DNA from: JADGRB01 sp036267635
GTDB lineage: Bacteria; Myxococcota_A; Polyangia; Fen-1088
Direction: 5' to 3'
NCBI GenBank assembly: GCA_036267635.1
Contig: DATAVR010000143.1
Location: 1-64,000 of the forward strand
Length of the DNA stretch: 64,000 nt
Part shown: piece after piece, positions 42,680 through 50,793 of the stretch
How the letters are laid out: every line of letters begins with the position of its first letter
How positions within the stretch are numbered: position 1 is the stretch's first letter
Program-made: the position numbers and the translations under genes
Notes under the pieces: model-generated
Databases searched by the model: none
What the model was told of the DNA's origin: nothing
Seen by the model: only the letters and a program-made list of their open reading frames with translations

Positions 42680-44167
42680 ATGGACCTGTCGCTGACGGCG
42701 GTGGCGATCGTCACGATCATCGGCGGCGGCGCGCTGGCAGGGTTGGCCTGGATGCTGGCGAGCGCGCGGGCACAGACGAGAGCCGAACGGTCGCTGCGCG
42801 AAGCGGAGACGCGGGCGAGCGCGGCGGCGGCGCGCGCGGAGGCGCTCGGCGACCAGGCACGCCAGGCAGAGGGTCGGGCCAATGGGCTCGAGGCGGCGTT
42901 GCGACAGGTCGAGAGCCAGCACGCGGTGGAGTCGGCGCGCGCCGAGGCGTTGGCGCGCAGCCTGGACGAGCAGCGCGCGCTGCTCGAGGCGGCGAAGGCG
43001 CAGCTCGGCGACACGTTTCAATCGCTGGCCGCGGAGGCGCTTCGCGCCAGCCAGGCCGACTTCCTGACGCTGGCGACCGAACGGTTCGGCGCCGTGCGGA
43101 AGGAGACCTCGGCCGAGCTCGAGACACGCCAGGTCGCGCAGCAAAAGGCGATCGAAGGGATGGTCGGACCGGTCCGAGCGTCGCTGGAGAAGATGGACGC
43201 GCAGGTGCGGGCGATGGAGCTGGAACGCGGAACGGCCTACGGCGCCATCCGCGAGCAGATGCAGACCATCGCCGCGACGCAAGAGAAGCTGCGCGACGCG
43301 ACCGGGAGCCTGGTGACCGCGTTGAAGGCGCCGGCCGTGCGCGGGCGCTGGGGGGAGATTCAGCTGCGCCGGGTGGTCGAGCTGGCCGGGATGCTGGAGC
43401 ACTGCGACTTCGAGGAGCAGGTCACCGTCGAGGGCGAGGAGGGACGCCTGCGCCCCGACATGGTGGTGAGGCTCCCGGGCGGACGCAACATCGTGGTCGA
43501 CGCCAAGGCACCGCTCGGCGCCTATCTCGAGGCGCTCGAGACCAAGGACGACGAGGCGCGGAGCGCCAAGCTGCGGCAGCACGCGGCGCAGGTGCAGGCC
43601 CACATCCGCAAGCTGGCGGCGAAGAGCTACTGGGAGGGGTTCGTCGGCTCCACGGAGTTCGTGGTGATGTTCCTGCCGGGTGACTCCTTTTACAGCGTCG
43701 CGCTGGAGCAGATGCCGGGGCTCATCGAAGAGGGGGTGGCGCAGAAGGTGTTGCTGGCGACCCCGACGACGTTGCTCGGCCTCTTGCTCACCACGAGCTG
43801 CGGATGGCGCGAGGAGCGCCTGGCCGAAAACGCGCAGCGGATCAGCGACGAGGGGCGCGCGCTCCACCACCGGATCGCCACCGTGCTGGAGTACTTCGCC
43901 AGCCTCGGCAGCTCGCTCAACCAATCGGTCAAGCACTTCAACCAGGCGCTCGTCTCGTTCAACGGTCGGGTGACCGTTTCGGCGCGCCGTCTCGAAGAGC
44001 TCGACGCGCGCGGCAAGAAGGAGCTGGTCGAGATCGACGAGATCGACGTCCGCGCGGCCTCCGCCAAGCCACTCGAGCGAACCATCGAACGAACCGGCGA
44101 GCGCGCGCATGCGCTGCCGCAGACGTCGCTGGCGCTGGCGCTCGCCCCCAGCAACGACGGAACGTAG
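42680..44167 (+). CDS. rmuC: DNA recombination protein RmuC
   Basis: 495 residues. N-terminal TM (VAIVTIIGGGALAGLAWML), a long coiled coil (~30-150), then the RmuC nuclease-fold core (~190-400): VRGRWGEIQLRRVVELAGML, DMVVRLPGGRNIVVDAKAPL with the PD-(D/E)xK-like acidic residues, SYWEGFVGSTEFVVMFLPGD and LATPTTLLGLLLTTS. RmuC limits rearrangements at inverted repeats in E. coli. A PLD-like gene follows after 5 bp, suggesting a shared DNA-processing role. Confidence 0.95.
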   Translation: MDLSLTAVAIVTIIGGGALAGLAWMLASARAQTRAERSLREAETRASAAAARAEALGDQARQAEGRANGLEAALRQVESQHAVESARAEALARSLDEQRALLEAAKAQLGDTFQSLAAEALRASQADFLTLATERFGAVRKETSAELETRQVAQQKAIEGMVGPVRASLEKMDAQVRAMELERGTAYGAIREQMQTIAATQEKLRDATGSLVTALKAPAVRGRWGEIQLRRVVELAGMLEHCDFEEQVTVEGEEGRLRPDMVVRLPGGRNIVVDAKAPLGAYLEALETKDDEARSAKLRQHAAQVQAHIRKLAAKSYWEGFVGSTEFVVMFLPGDSFYSVALEQMPGLIEEGVAQKVLLATPTTLLGLLLTTSCGWREERLAENAQRISDEGRALHHRIATVLEYFASLGSSLNQSVKHFNQALVSFNGRVTVSARRLEELDARGKKELVEIDEIDVRAASAKPLERTIERTGERAHALPQTSLALALAPSNDGT

Positions 44168-44172
44168 CGCGG

Positions 44173-44805
44173 GTGGACTTCGTCGAGCCGGCGCGCGCCT
44201 TCACGCTCGAGCTGGTCGGTGGACGCGGACACTACGAGCGGGTCGTGCGCGCGACGATGGAGGCGAAGCGCAGCGTCTGGATCGCCACCGCCAACCTCAA
44301 GGAGCTGATGGTCGAAGATCATCGGGCCGTCCCCGGACGCCGTCGCACGATGCGCACCGGCGCGCGTGCCGGCCGCGGCGCCTACCGCTCCATCCTCGAC
44401 GTGTTCGACGACCTGGCCGGGCGGGGGGTCGAGCTGCGGATTCTGCACGCCGGCCCGCCGTCGCGCGCGTTTCGGGAGGCGCTGGCGCGCAGCCCGCGGC
44501 TCGGGCGCACGCTCGTGCTGCGCGCCTGTCCACGCGTGCACTTCAAGACCGTGATCGTCGACGGCGCTTTCGTCTACGTCGGCAGCGCCAACTGGACCGG
44601 CGCGGGCCTCGGCGCCAAGGGGGCCGGACGGCGGAACTTCGAGCTCGGGTTCGCCGGCTCGGACGACGGCCTCCTCGACCGTGCGCAGGAGATGCTCGAC
44701 CGGATATGGCGCGGCGACGCCTGTCGCGGCTGCAAGCTCCGCGAGGTCTGCCCCGCCCCGCTCGACGGCGGCGCCGCGACCGCGCCCAAGCGTTCTTCGC
44801 GGTAA
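44173..44805 (+). CDS. Single-HKD phospholipase-D-like protein, possible nuclease
   Basis: 210 residues from a GTG 5 bp after rmuC. One HKD motif, HFKTVIVDGAFVYVGSANWT near 120-140 (H-x-K-x4-D, then G/S-x-x-N), as in Nuc-type enzymes that dimerise to build one active site. The N-terminal part is ALELVGG-like with ATMEAKRSVWIATANLKELM. A C-terminal cluster CRGCKLREVC may bind metal. Operon position with rmuC favours a nuclease over a lipase (inference). Confidence 0.82.
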   Translation: MDFVEPARAFTLELVGGRGHYERVVRATMEAKRSVWIATANLKELMVEDHRAVPGRRRTMRTGARAGRGAYRSILDVFDDLAGRGVELRILHAGPPSRAFREALARSPRLGRTLVLRACPRVHFKTVIVDGAFVYVGSANWTGAGLGAKGAGRRNFELGFAGSDDGLLDRAQEMLDRIWRGDACRGCKLREVCPAPLDGGAATAPKRSSR

Positions 44806-44849
44806 CCCCGCGGTCTTGCGGCCGAGATGGCCATGCTTAGCTTCGACCC

Positions 44850-45263
44850 GTGGCATCGCAGCAGGTGGGGAACGAGGAGCGGGAAGGGATCGTGAGCCTC
44901 CTCCGAGAGACGGTCGACGGCCTTCGCATTCTGATCGCCGATCACATCAAGCTCGCGCGGATCGAGATGGTGGCCGACGCCAAGACCTACGGGCGCAGCG
45001 TCGCCGTCTTGGCGGTGGCAGGCTTGGTGCTGGCGATCGGCTACGTCTTCGCCTTGATCGCCGCGGCGCTCGGCCTGGCCCGAATCTTGGGGGCGCCGGT
45101 GGCGTTCGGCGCCGTAGCGGCGCTGCATCTGGTGGTGGGCGGGATCGCCGTCGCCTGGTCGGTGGGGAAGATGCGGCGCACGCGCCTGATGCACGACACG
45201 GTGGTCGAGGCCAAAGGCAGCATCAGCGCGCTGGCGCGGCCGCTGCAGGGACGGGCCTCGTGA
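44850..45263 (+). CDS. DUF1469/YqjE-type membrane protein
   Basis: 137 residues from a GTG. An amphipathic N-terminal helix (REGIVSLLRETVDGLRILIA) precedes two TM segments (~50-72 and ~80-103), with a short cytoplasmic tail. The layout is that of the phage-holin-superfamily 6/DUF1469 family (E. coli YqjE, often next to YqjD-type genes). Function unknown; considered envelope-associated. First of five small envelope genes; overlaps the next by 4 bp. Confidence 0.85.
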   Translation: MASQQVGNEEREGIVSLLRETVDGLRILIADHIKLARIEMVADAKTYGRSVAVLAVAGLVLAIGYVFALIAAALGLARILGAPVAFGAVAALHLVVGGIAVAWSVGKMRRTRLMHDTVVEAKGSISALARPLQGRAS

Positions 45264-45505
45264 GCGGGCGCGAGCTCGCCGAGGGCGGCGCGGGTGTCCG
45301 GGCCGCGAATGGTGCTGACGACGCTTTGGCCCGCGCCGAGTCCGACGTCGAGCGGGCACGCGAGCGCGTGGCGTCCTCGATGCTGGCTCTTCGCGACGAG
45401 ATGGTGCGCAAGACCGACTGGCGAAGCTGGATTCGGCGCCAGCCGACGGCGTTTTTCGGTGCCGCGATCGCGCTCGGCTTCTGGCTGGGATATCGGCGGC
45501 GCTGA
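45260..45505 (+). CDS. DUF3618-type small membrane protein
   Basis: 81 residues from a GTG overlapping the previous stop (GTGA). ARAESDVERARERVASSMLA and ALRDEMVRKTDW form the DUF3618-like helical head, followed by a hydrophobic C-terminal segment (AFFGAAIALGFWLGYRRR). Commonly found beside DUF1469 genes. Role unknown. Confidence 0.78.
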   Translation: MSGRELAEGGAGVRAANGADDALARAESDVERARERVASSMLALRDEMVRKTDWRSWIRRQPTAFFGAAIALGFWLGYRRR

Positions 45506-45538
45506 CGATCGCCACAAAACTGAACGCGGAGGACAACC

Positions 45539-45736
45539 ATGGAAATGGCGGAACAGATCGAATCGACCGTTCGAGAGGTCGGCGCCCGGGTGCGCCCGCA
45601 GCTGGACGACGCCAAGCGGCGCCTCACCTCGCTCAACAGCAGCGTCACCGGCTACATCAAAGAGAACCCGGGTCGATGTCTGATCGGCGCGATCGCGATC
45701 GGGTTCCTGGTCGGCAAGATCGCGCGCCGGGCATGA
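45539..45736 (+). CDS. DUF883/YqjD/ElaB-like C-tail-anchored protein
   Basis: 65 residues. Amphipathic helix (EQIESTVREVGARVRPQLDD) followed by YIKENPGRCLIGAIAIGFLV, the conserved YxxxNPWxxxGxAAxxGxxxG-like anchor of the DUF883 family; E. coli members bind ribosomes and anchor in the inner membrane. A good GGAGGA site lies upstream. Third gene of the cluster. Confidence 0.8.
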   Translation: MEMAEQIESTVREVGARVRPQLDDAKRRLTSLNSSVTGYIKENPGRCLIGAIAIGFLVGKIARRA

Positions 45737-46128
45737 GGCGGATGGTGGTCATGGAAACTCCAGAACAGCACCCCAGCAACGGCCACAGCACCGAGCATTG
45801 GGTGAACGACTCGGCCCACAAGGCCTGGGATCGCACGCGCGGCGCCGTCTCCGAGCTGAAGCGCGCCGCCGCCATCGAGGAGCGTGTGAACCGGCACCCC
45901 TACGGGTCGGTCGCCGCCGCGCTGGGGATCGGGTACGTGCTGGGGGGCGGGATCTTCACGCCGCTCACCTCGCGGATCGTCGCGCTCGGGCTGCGCATCG
46001 GCGTCCGGCTGGCGGTCCTCCCGATGCTGAAGGACGAAATTTCTGTGCTCGCCGACGCGCTCGGCGGCGAGGGCGAAGGCAAGGGTCGGCGTGGCGGAAG
46101 GGCCGCGAAGCCGAGCGGCGAGCGTTAA
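45733..46128 (+). CDS. Small membrane protein, unknown
   Basis: 131 residues if translation starts at the ATG overlapping the previous stop (ATGA); an ATG at 45751 gives 125. NRHPYGSVAAALGIGYVLGG at ~50 is a Gly-rich membrane segment like those in the neighbouring DUF883 gene, then a second hydrophobic run (LGLRIGVRLAVLPML). The C-terminal tail is Gly/Lys/Arg-rich. No domain recognised; clearly part of the cluster. Confidence 0.75.
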   Translation: MRRMVVMETPEQHPSNGHSTEHWVNDSAHKAWDRTRGAVSELKRAAAIEERVNRHPYGSVAAALGIGYVLGGGIFTPLTSRIVALGLRIGVRLAVLPMLKDEISVLADALGGEGEGKGRRGGRAAKPSGER

Positions 46129-46146
46129 TTCCCAGGAGGACGAACG

Positions 46147-46428
46147 ATGAACTTCAAGGATCTGCGCAATCTCGACAAGGACGATCTGCTCGGGCTCATG
46201 GGGCTCGAGACGAAACACTCGACGGCCGGCTACCTGGCCGGCACGCTGGGGACGTTCGGCGTCGGGTTGCTGGTCGGCGCGGGGATCGCGCTGTTGCTCG
46301 CACCTAAGCCGGGGCATGAGCTGCGCGAGGACATCCGCGACAAGCTCCACCGCGCCCCCAAAGACGAGCCGCTCTCCTCGACCCTCGGGGGCAACGAGAC
46401 GCTGGGCGGCGTCGGCAAGACCTACTGA
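46147..46428 (+). CDS. YtxH-domain protein
   Basis: 93 residues with a strong AGGAGG site. AGYLAGTLGTFGVGLLVGAG and IALLLAPKPGHELREDIRDK give the Gly-rich TM followed by APxxGxELR, the YtxH signature seen in general-stress proteins of Firmicutes. Last of the five-gene envelope cluster; a hairpin follows. Confidence 0.87.
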   Translation: MNFKDLRNLDKDDLLGLMGLETKHSTAGYLAGTLGTFGVGLLVGAGIALLLAPKPGHELREDIRDKLHRAPKDEPLSSTLGGNETLGGVGKTY

Positions 46429-46451
46429 CGAGACGACCGACCTGAGGGGTC

Positions 46452-46476
46452 CGCCGCCTCCCTGGGGGGGGCGGCG
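46452..46476. terminator. GC-rich hairpin after the envelope cluster
   Basis: CGCCGCCTCCC pairs with GGGGGGCGGCG (one G-T pair) around a TGG loop. No T-run follows, so Rho-independent termination is uncertain, but its position between operons fits a transcript end. Confidence 0.4.
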
Positions 46477-46530
46477 TGAAAATGGACGGGCCCACCGGGG
46501 GGTCTGATACTGGTCCGGCGGGAAGCTCGT

Positions 46531-46836
46531 ATGCGCCGGGAGACCAAGACTTGGGCTGGGCGGCTGGTCGCCTCCGCGGTCGTGGCGTCTGTGCTGGCCT
46601 ACCTGCCGTATCACCTTTACGCGCGGTCCGGGCTGGCCAAGACGGTCACCCTCGGGCGTGACCTGGCGACGCTGCGCGCGCGCAATGGCGAGCTCGCCGC
46701 CGAGAACGAGCGGCTGTCGCGCGAAGCGGAGGCGCTGCGCGGCGATCCGGCGGCCATCGAGCGGGTGGCGCGCGCGGACCTCGGCTGGGTGCGGCCCGGC
46801 GAGATCGTCGTCGATCTGGGGAAGCCGGCAGAATGA
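46531..46836 (+). CDS. ftsB: Cell-division protein FtsB/DivIC family
   Basis: 101 residues. Short cytoplasmic N terminus, one TM (~10-28, GRLVASAVVASVLAYLPYHL), then a coiled coil (LATLRARNGELAAENERLSR split with EAEALRGDP) and AIERVARADLGWVRPGEIVV, the septum-formation-initiator signature. Part of the FtsQLB divisome complex. The start ATG has GGGAAG upstream. The stop overlaps the cyclase start by 4 bp. Confidence 0.9.
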   Translation: MRRETKTWAGRLVASAVVASVLAYLPYHLYARSGLAKTVTLGRDLATLRARNGELAAENERLSREAEALRGDPAAIERVARADLGWVRPGEIVVDLGKPAE

Positions 46837-49007
46837 GGGCGCGCTTCTCCGAGCGGGTCGGCTATCAGGCGGGTCGGCTCGTGCGCGCCGTGCTGGCGTT
46901 CGCCGTCTGTGGCGCGTTCCTGCTCCTGTTCTGGCGCGGCTGGTTCCCCGACCTGCACCTGCCGGGCGCCGATCTGCGGCGTGTCGCCGCGGCGGCAGTG
47001 CTGACGGCGCTGCTGGTGTTCAAGATCTCCGCGCGCGTCCGCACCTCCGAGCGCCGCCGCACCCCTCGCCGGGAGGCGATCTCCGACGCGGAGCTCGGCC
47101 TCTTGCTCCTGACGACAGTCTATCTCCTGCTGGCGTTCTCGGGCGGCGTCACCTCGGCCGTCTATCCGCTCGTCTACGCGGTGGTCAGCTTCCTGGTCAC
47201 CTTCCACCGGCTGTGGGTCGGCCTGCCGCTGGCGGCGGCGGCGGTCGGCTTCGAAGCGGTGCTCTCGTTCGGACCGACCGCCACCCCGGAAGCGGCCACT
47301 GCTTTTCCGGGGCACGTGGTCTTCATCGCGGTGTTCGCCCTGCTGAACGTGGTGTTTCTCCACGCCGAGGTGGCGCGGCAGCGGCGCGAGCGGCGGCGGC
47401 GCCTCGAGGGCGAGGTGGCGGCGATGAAGGAAGAGGCGCGGGACTTCCGCCTCATCTCCACTGCTCTCTCGTCCGAGAGCCGCGTGCGCACCCGCGCCGA
47501 GGAGCAGGAGAAACTGTCGCAGGGATCGATCCAGACGATCCACCAGCAGCTCTATTACAACCTGGCGCTGTTGCGCTCGGCGCTGGAGCTGCAGACCTGC
47601 GCGCTGCTCTGGCTCGACGAGACGGGCGAGCGGCTCAAGGTCAAGGAGCTGGCCACCGACTCGCCCCACGTCGCGGAGGGGGCGATCGCCGCCGGCGGCG
47701 GCGTTCTCGGCGCCATCCTCAAGGAGCGGCACCCGTTCGTGCTGGAGTCGCCGCGGCTGTCGCTGCTACCCTACTACGGCGGCCCGGCCACCGTCGGGGC
47801 CTTCGTCGGCGTGCCGGTCGTCGAGGGGCACGCGGCGCGCGGAATCCTGGTCGGCGATCGCGCCACCGACCGCAAGTTCGACGAGGCGGCCGTGGCGCTC
47901 ATGACCAGCGCCGCCGAGCAGGTGGTGCGCGTCGTGCAATCGGAGCGCGTCTTCCAGGCCGTCGAGCGCTCCAAGCACGAGCACGAGCGGTTCTACCGGG
48001 CGTCGGCGGAGTTGAACCGGGCGCTGACCCTCGACGAGGTCTACGCCGCGGCCATCGCGGGTGCGCGCGGCGTCTGCGACTTCGACTTCGCGGCGGTCGC
48101 CACCTATGACACCCGCCGCGGCAGCCACACCATCCGCTGCGTGGTCGGCGAGGCGGCCGAGCACCTGCTCGGCACGACGCACAAGGATTCGTCGTCGATC
48201 GCCTCGATGGCGGCCAAGAACAAGCTGGCGTTGCCGGCCGGCGGCGAGTGGCGCGAGCGCGACGTGCCGGTCTTCTCGCACCCGATGCGGATCAAGGACT
48301 ACGAGTCGTTGCTGGTGCTGCCGCTCCTGGTGAAGGACGAGGTGATCGGCACCTTCACCGTCGCCGCGCAGCGCCCCGGCGCCTTCCCCACCGACAAGCG
48401 CGAGATGCTGGGGGTGATCGCCAACCAGGTCGCCATCTCCATGGCCAACGCCCGGATGTACGAGATGGTCGAGGAGCAGGCGACCACCGACGGGCTCACC
48501 GGCCTCGTCAACCACCGGACGTTCCAGGAGCGGTTCGCGGCCATGCTGGGACGCGCCGAGCGGCGCAGCTTCGCCGTCTCCCTGCTGCTCACCGACATCG
48601 ACCACTTCAAGAAGGTCAACGACACCTACGGCCACCCGACCGGCGACGAGGTGCTGCGGCGGGTGGCGGCCATCCTCAAGGCGAGCGCCCGCAAGATCGA
48701 CATCGTCGCCCGCTACGGCGGTGAGGAGTTCGCCATCGTCCTCGAGGGGACCGACCGCGCGGGCGCCTTCCAGCTGGCCGAACGGATCCGCCAGGAAGTC
48801 GCCGCGCAGAGCTTCGCCTCGGCGCAGGGGGCCTTCCAGGCCACGCTGTCGATCGGCGTGGCCAGCTCTCCCGACGACGCGCGCGAGAAAGCGGAGATCA
48901 TCGCCCGCGCCGACCAGTCGCTCTACGCCGCCAAGCACGGCGGCCGCAACCGCACCGTCTGCTTCGCCGAGATCGACCGCAAGCCCAAGCTGGCGGCCGC
49001 CAAGTAG
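46833..49007 (+). CDS. Membrane GAF-GAF-GGDEF diguanylate cyclase
   Basis: 724 residues. About six TM segments in the first 185, a short coiled coil, two GAF domains (~215-375 and ~395-545), then a GGDEF domain (~560-715). The active-site motif is intact (ARYGGEEFAIV, near 629), with LLTDIDHFKKVNDTYGHPTG upstream and the RKID inhibitory site exactly five residues before it. It should make cyclic di-GMP under product inhibition. Overlap with ftsB suggests a link to division. The domain order matches my recollection of Myxococcus xanthus DmxA, a division-site cyclase; homology was not tested. Confidence 0.92.
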   Translation: MRARFSERVGYQAGRLVRAVLAFAVCGAFLLLFWRGWFPDLHLPGADLRRVAAAAVLTALLVFKISARVRTSERRRTPRREAISDAELGLLLLTTVYLLLAFSGGVTSAVYPLVYAVVSFLVTFHRLWVGLPLAAAAVGFEAVLSFGPTATPEAATAFPGHVVFIAVFALLNVVFLHAEVARQRRERRRRLEGEVAAMKEEARDFRLISTALSSESRVRTRAEEQEKLSQGSIQTIHQQLYYNLALLRSALELQTCALLWLDETGERLKVKELATDSPHVAEGAIAAGGGVLGAILKERHPFVLESPRLSLLPYYGGPATVGAFVGVPVVEGHAARGILVGDRATDRKFDEAAVALMTSAAEQVVRVVQSERVFQAVERSKHEHERFYRASAELNRALTLDEVYAAAIAGARGVCDFDFAAVATYDTRRGSHTIRCVVGEAAEHLLGTTHKDSSSIASMAAKNKLALPAGGEWRERDVPVFSHPMRIKDYESLLVLPLLVKDEVIGTFTVAAQRPGAFPTDKREMLGVIANQVAISMANARMYEMVEEQATTDGLTGLVNHRTFQERFAAMLGRAERRSFAVSLLLTDIDHFKKVNDTYGHPTGDEVLRRVAAILKASARKIDIVARYGGEEFAIVLEGTDRAGAFQLAERIRQEVAAQSFASAQGAFQATLSIGVASSPDDAREKAEIIARADQSLYAAKHGGRNRTVCFAEIDRKPKLAAAK

Positions 49008-49157
49008 CGGCTCGGACGCGTCCCTTCACGGACCAGCGGCGGGGCTTGTTCGCCGCAACCGACGAAGGCGAACAAACAGAAGGCGAACGACAGACGAAAC
49101 GGCCGACACCGCCATCGTGCGATCACTTCCCCCACTATGTGGACATATATATTGACT

Positions 49158-49174
49158 GGTCATATCTTATGACC
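49158..49174. promoter_or_regulatory. Operator-like dyad GGTCATA-TCT-TATGACC
   Basis: A perfect inverted repeat with 7-bp arms, in a strikingly AT-rich patch (49142-49170) that includes TATATATATT. It overlaps the first possible ATG (49169) of the antitoxin gene. Position and symmetry fit autorepression by the antitoxin or toxin-antitoxin complex. Confidence 0.6.
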
Positions 49175-49393
49175 ATGAAGACCATTGCGGCGGCGAAGTT
49201 CAAGGAGCAGTGCCTCTCGCTGCTCGATCACCTCGATTCAGAGGGGCTGGTCGTCACCAAGCACGGCAGGGCGGTCGCGCGCGTGCTTCCGATGGCCCGT
49301 GCCTCGGCCGATCTGATCGGCGCATTGCGGGGGCGCATCAAGGTCAAAGGCGACGTCACCTCGACCGGGCTGCGCTGGGACGCCGGTGATTAA
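49169..49393 (+). CDS. Phd/YefM-type antitoxin
   Basis: 74 residues (72 if the ATG at 49175 is used; the latter leaves the operator outside the gene). KTIAAAKFKEQCLSLLDHLD, then SEGLVVTKHGRAVARVLPM, is the Phd/YefM DNA-binding fold. The C terminus (DLIGALRGRIKVKGD) should neutralise the toxin. The stop overlaps the toxin start by 8 bp. Confidence 0.88.
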   Translation: MTMKTIAAAKFKEQCLSLLDHLDSEGLVVTKHGRAVARVLPMARASADLIGALRGRIKVKGDVTSTGLRWDAGD

Positions 49394-49745
49394 CCTCGAC
49401 ACCCACGTCCTGATCTTCGCCCTGGCCGGCACGGTGACGGAAAAAGAACGCCGGATCCTGGCCGCCAATCCCTGGAGCGTCTCCACCATCGTCTGGTGGG
49501 AGTTGGCCAAGCTGGGCCAGCTCGGTCGCATCGATCTCGATCTCGAGGACGGCGCCGTGGCGCGGCTGTTGTCGTCGCTGCACGTCTGGCCGCTCACGTT
49601 GGCCGTCGGGCTCCAGAGCACCCGCCTCGATTTCCGCGCCGATCCGGCCGACGAGCTCATCGCTGCGACCAGCGTCGTCCACAAGGTGCCGCTGCTGACG
49701 CGCGACCGACGGATCCGCGCTTCGCGGATCGTTCCCTTCGCCTGA
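49386..49745 (+). CDS. PIN-domain (VapC-like) toxin
   Basis: 119 residues from a GTG. PIN acidic residues: Asp in INLDTHVLIFAL, Glu in VSTIVWWELAKLG, Asp/Glu in FRADPADELIAATSVVHKVP and the final Asp in LLTRDRRI. VapC toxins cleave tRNA or rRNA. Paired with a Phd-type antitoxin, a common mixed pairing. The local AT-rich promoter suggests acquisition by transfer (inference). Confidence 0.88.
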   Translation: MINLDTHVLIFALAGTVTEKERRILAANPWSVSTIVWWELAKLGQLGRIDLDLEDGAVARLLSSLHVWPLTLAVGLQSTRLDFRADPADELIAATSVVHKVPLLTRDRRIRASRIVPFA

Positions 49746-49771
49746 CCTCGCGGGCGGCGCGTTCCCTAAGC

Positions 49772-50635
49772 TCAGCCGACCAACGCCGGAAGGACCTCGT
49801 CGATCGGCGTGGTGACCTGGATGGCGCGGTCCCCCTTGGGCGTGATGAGGCCGGCGGAGAAGCCGGCGTACATCTCGGCGAAGGCCTCGGCGACGTCGGC
49901 GGGAACACCCGCCTGCTTCAGCGCGGCGACGTGGCCGGCGGCGGGAATGTCGACGACCGGCAGCGTCTTGCCCAAGAGCTTCCCCAGTTTTTCGGCGAGC
50001 TGGCGCGACGAGTACGCCGGCCCGATCAGGTCGACGACCTCGCTGCGCGCCGGCGGCGACCTCAGCACCTGGGCGGCGGCGTGGCCCACGTCCTGGGTGG
50101 CCACCTGGGGCGCCGGGATGTCGGCCGTCGGCAGGAAGTTGGGGAAGATCCCCGCCTGCTTGGCCGCCGCCACCGCGCCAGCGACGTTTTCCTGAAAGGA
50201 GCCGGCGCGGATCGCGACCAGCTTGGTGCCGGTCTCGCGGAACTTGTTCTCGGCGTAGTGCAGGCCCTTGATGGGGCCGTTCTTGTCGGCGCGATCGGCG
50301 CCGACCGAGGAGAGCATCACCACCAGCGGCACGCCGCCCTGCTTGATGCCGGCGGCCAGCGCGTCGGCGCTTTTGCGCTGAGCGCTGTACATGTCACCGG
50401 TCGCGTAGTGCGGCGGGATCAAGGTGAAGAACCCGTCGGCGTCCTTCACCGTCGACGCCACGAAGTCCGCGTCGTCGAGCGAGCCGACGGCGACCTTCGC
50501 GCCGCGCGACGACCACTCGGTCCCCTTCTTCGCGTCGCGCACGATCACCGTGACGGCGTCGCCGCCAGCGAGCAGATCTCGCGCGACGACCGAACCGACG
50601 TGCCCACTCACTCCAGCAACCACGAACTTCGACAT
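49772..50635 (-). CDS. NmrA-like NAD(P)-binding protein
   Basis: 287 residues. Rossmann glycine motif VVAGVSGHVGSVVARDLLAG at residues 5-24, then an atypical short-chain reductase/NmrA fold with NKFRETGTKLVAIRAGSFQE. Relatives are NAD(P)H sensors or quinone reductases (QOR2-like). ATG at 50635 has AGGAGG seven bases upstream. Convergent with the toxin gene. Confidence 0.87.
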   Translation of the reverse strand: MSKFVVAGVSGHVGSVVARDLLAGGDAVTVIVRDAKKGTEWSSRGAKVAVGSLDDADFVASTVKDADGFFTLIPPHYATGDMYSAQRKSADALAAGIKQGGVPLVVMLSSVGADRADKNGPIKGLHYAENKFRETGTKLVAIRAGSFQENVAGAVAAAKQAGIFPNFLPTADIPAPQVATQDVGHAAAQVLRSPPARSEVVDLIGPAYSSRQLAEKLGKLLGKTLPVVDIPAAGHVAALKQAGVPADVAEAFAEMYAGFSAGLITPKGDRAIQVTTPIDEVLPALVG

Positions 50636-50734
50636 AGGCGCCTCCTGTTTGCTCGGAATCTTGCCCATTCAAGATGCCGGGCGCCATGCGCCCGTCTCAA
50701 CGAAGGCCGAAAAGGTTCATCGCGTCGAGCAGCA

Positions 50735-50792
50735 GGCCGGCTTTGCCGGCCGGAGCTCATCGCGGGAGGTTCGGAACCCTTCGAGGTTCCGA
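50735..50792. other. Two hairpins between a small hypothetical gene and the NmrA-like gene
   Basis: GGCCGGC-TTT-GCCGGCC (50735-50751) and TCGGAACC-CTTCGA-GGTTCCGA (50771-50792). The second lies 1 bp past the stop of the hypothetical gene on the minus strand, as a terminator would, but lacks a T-run. The rest of the 158-bp gap shows only the NmrA-like ribosome site. Confidence 0.5.
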
Positions 50793-50793
50793 G

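Noticed and set aside
49142..49745. Edge of a mobile element or prophage around the toxin-antitoxin pair
   Set aside because: No integrase, transposase, tRNA attachment site or flanking direct repeats were found; only local composition differs.
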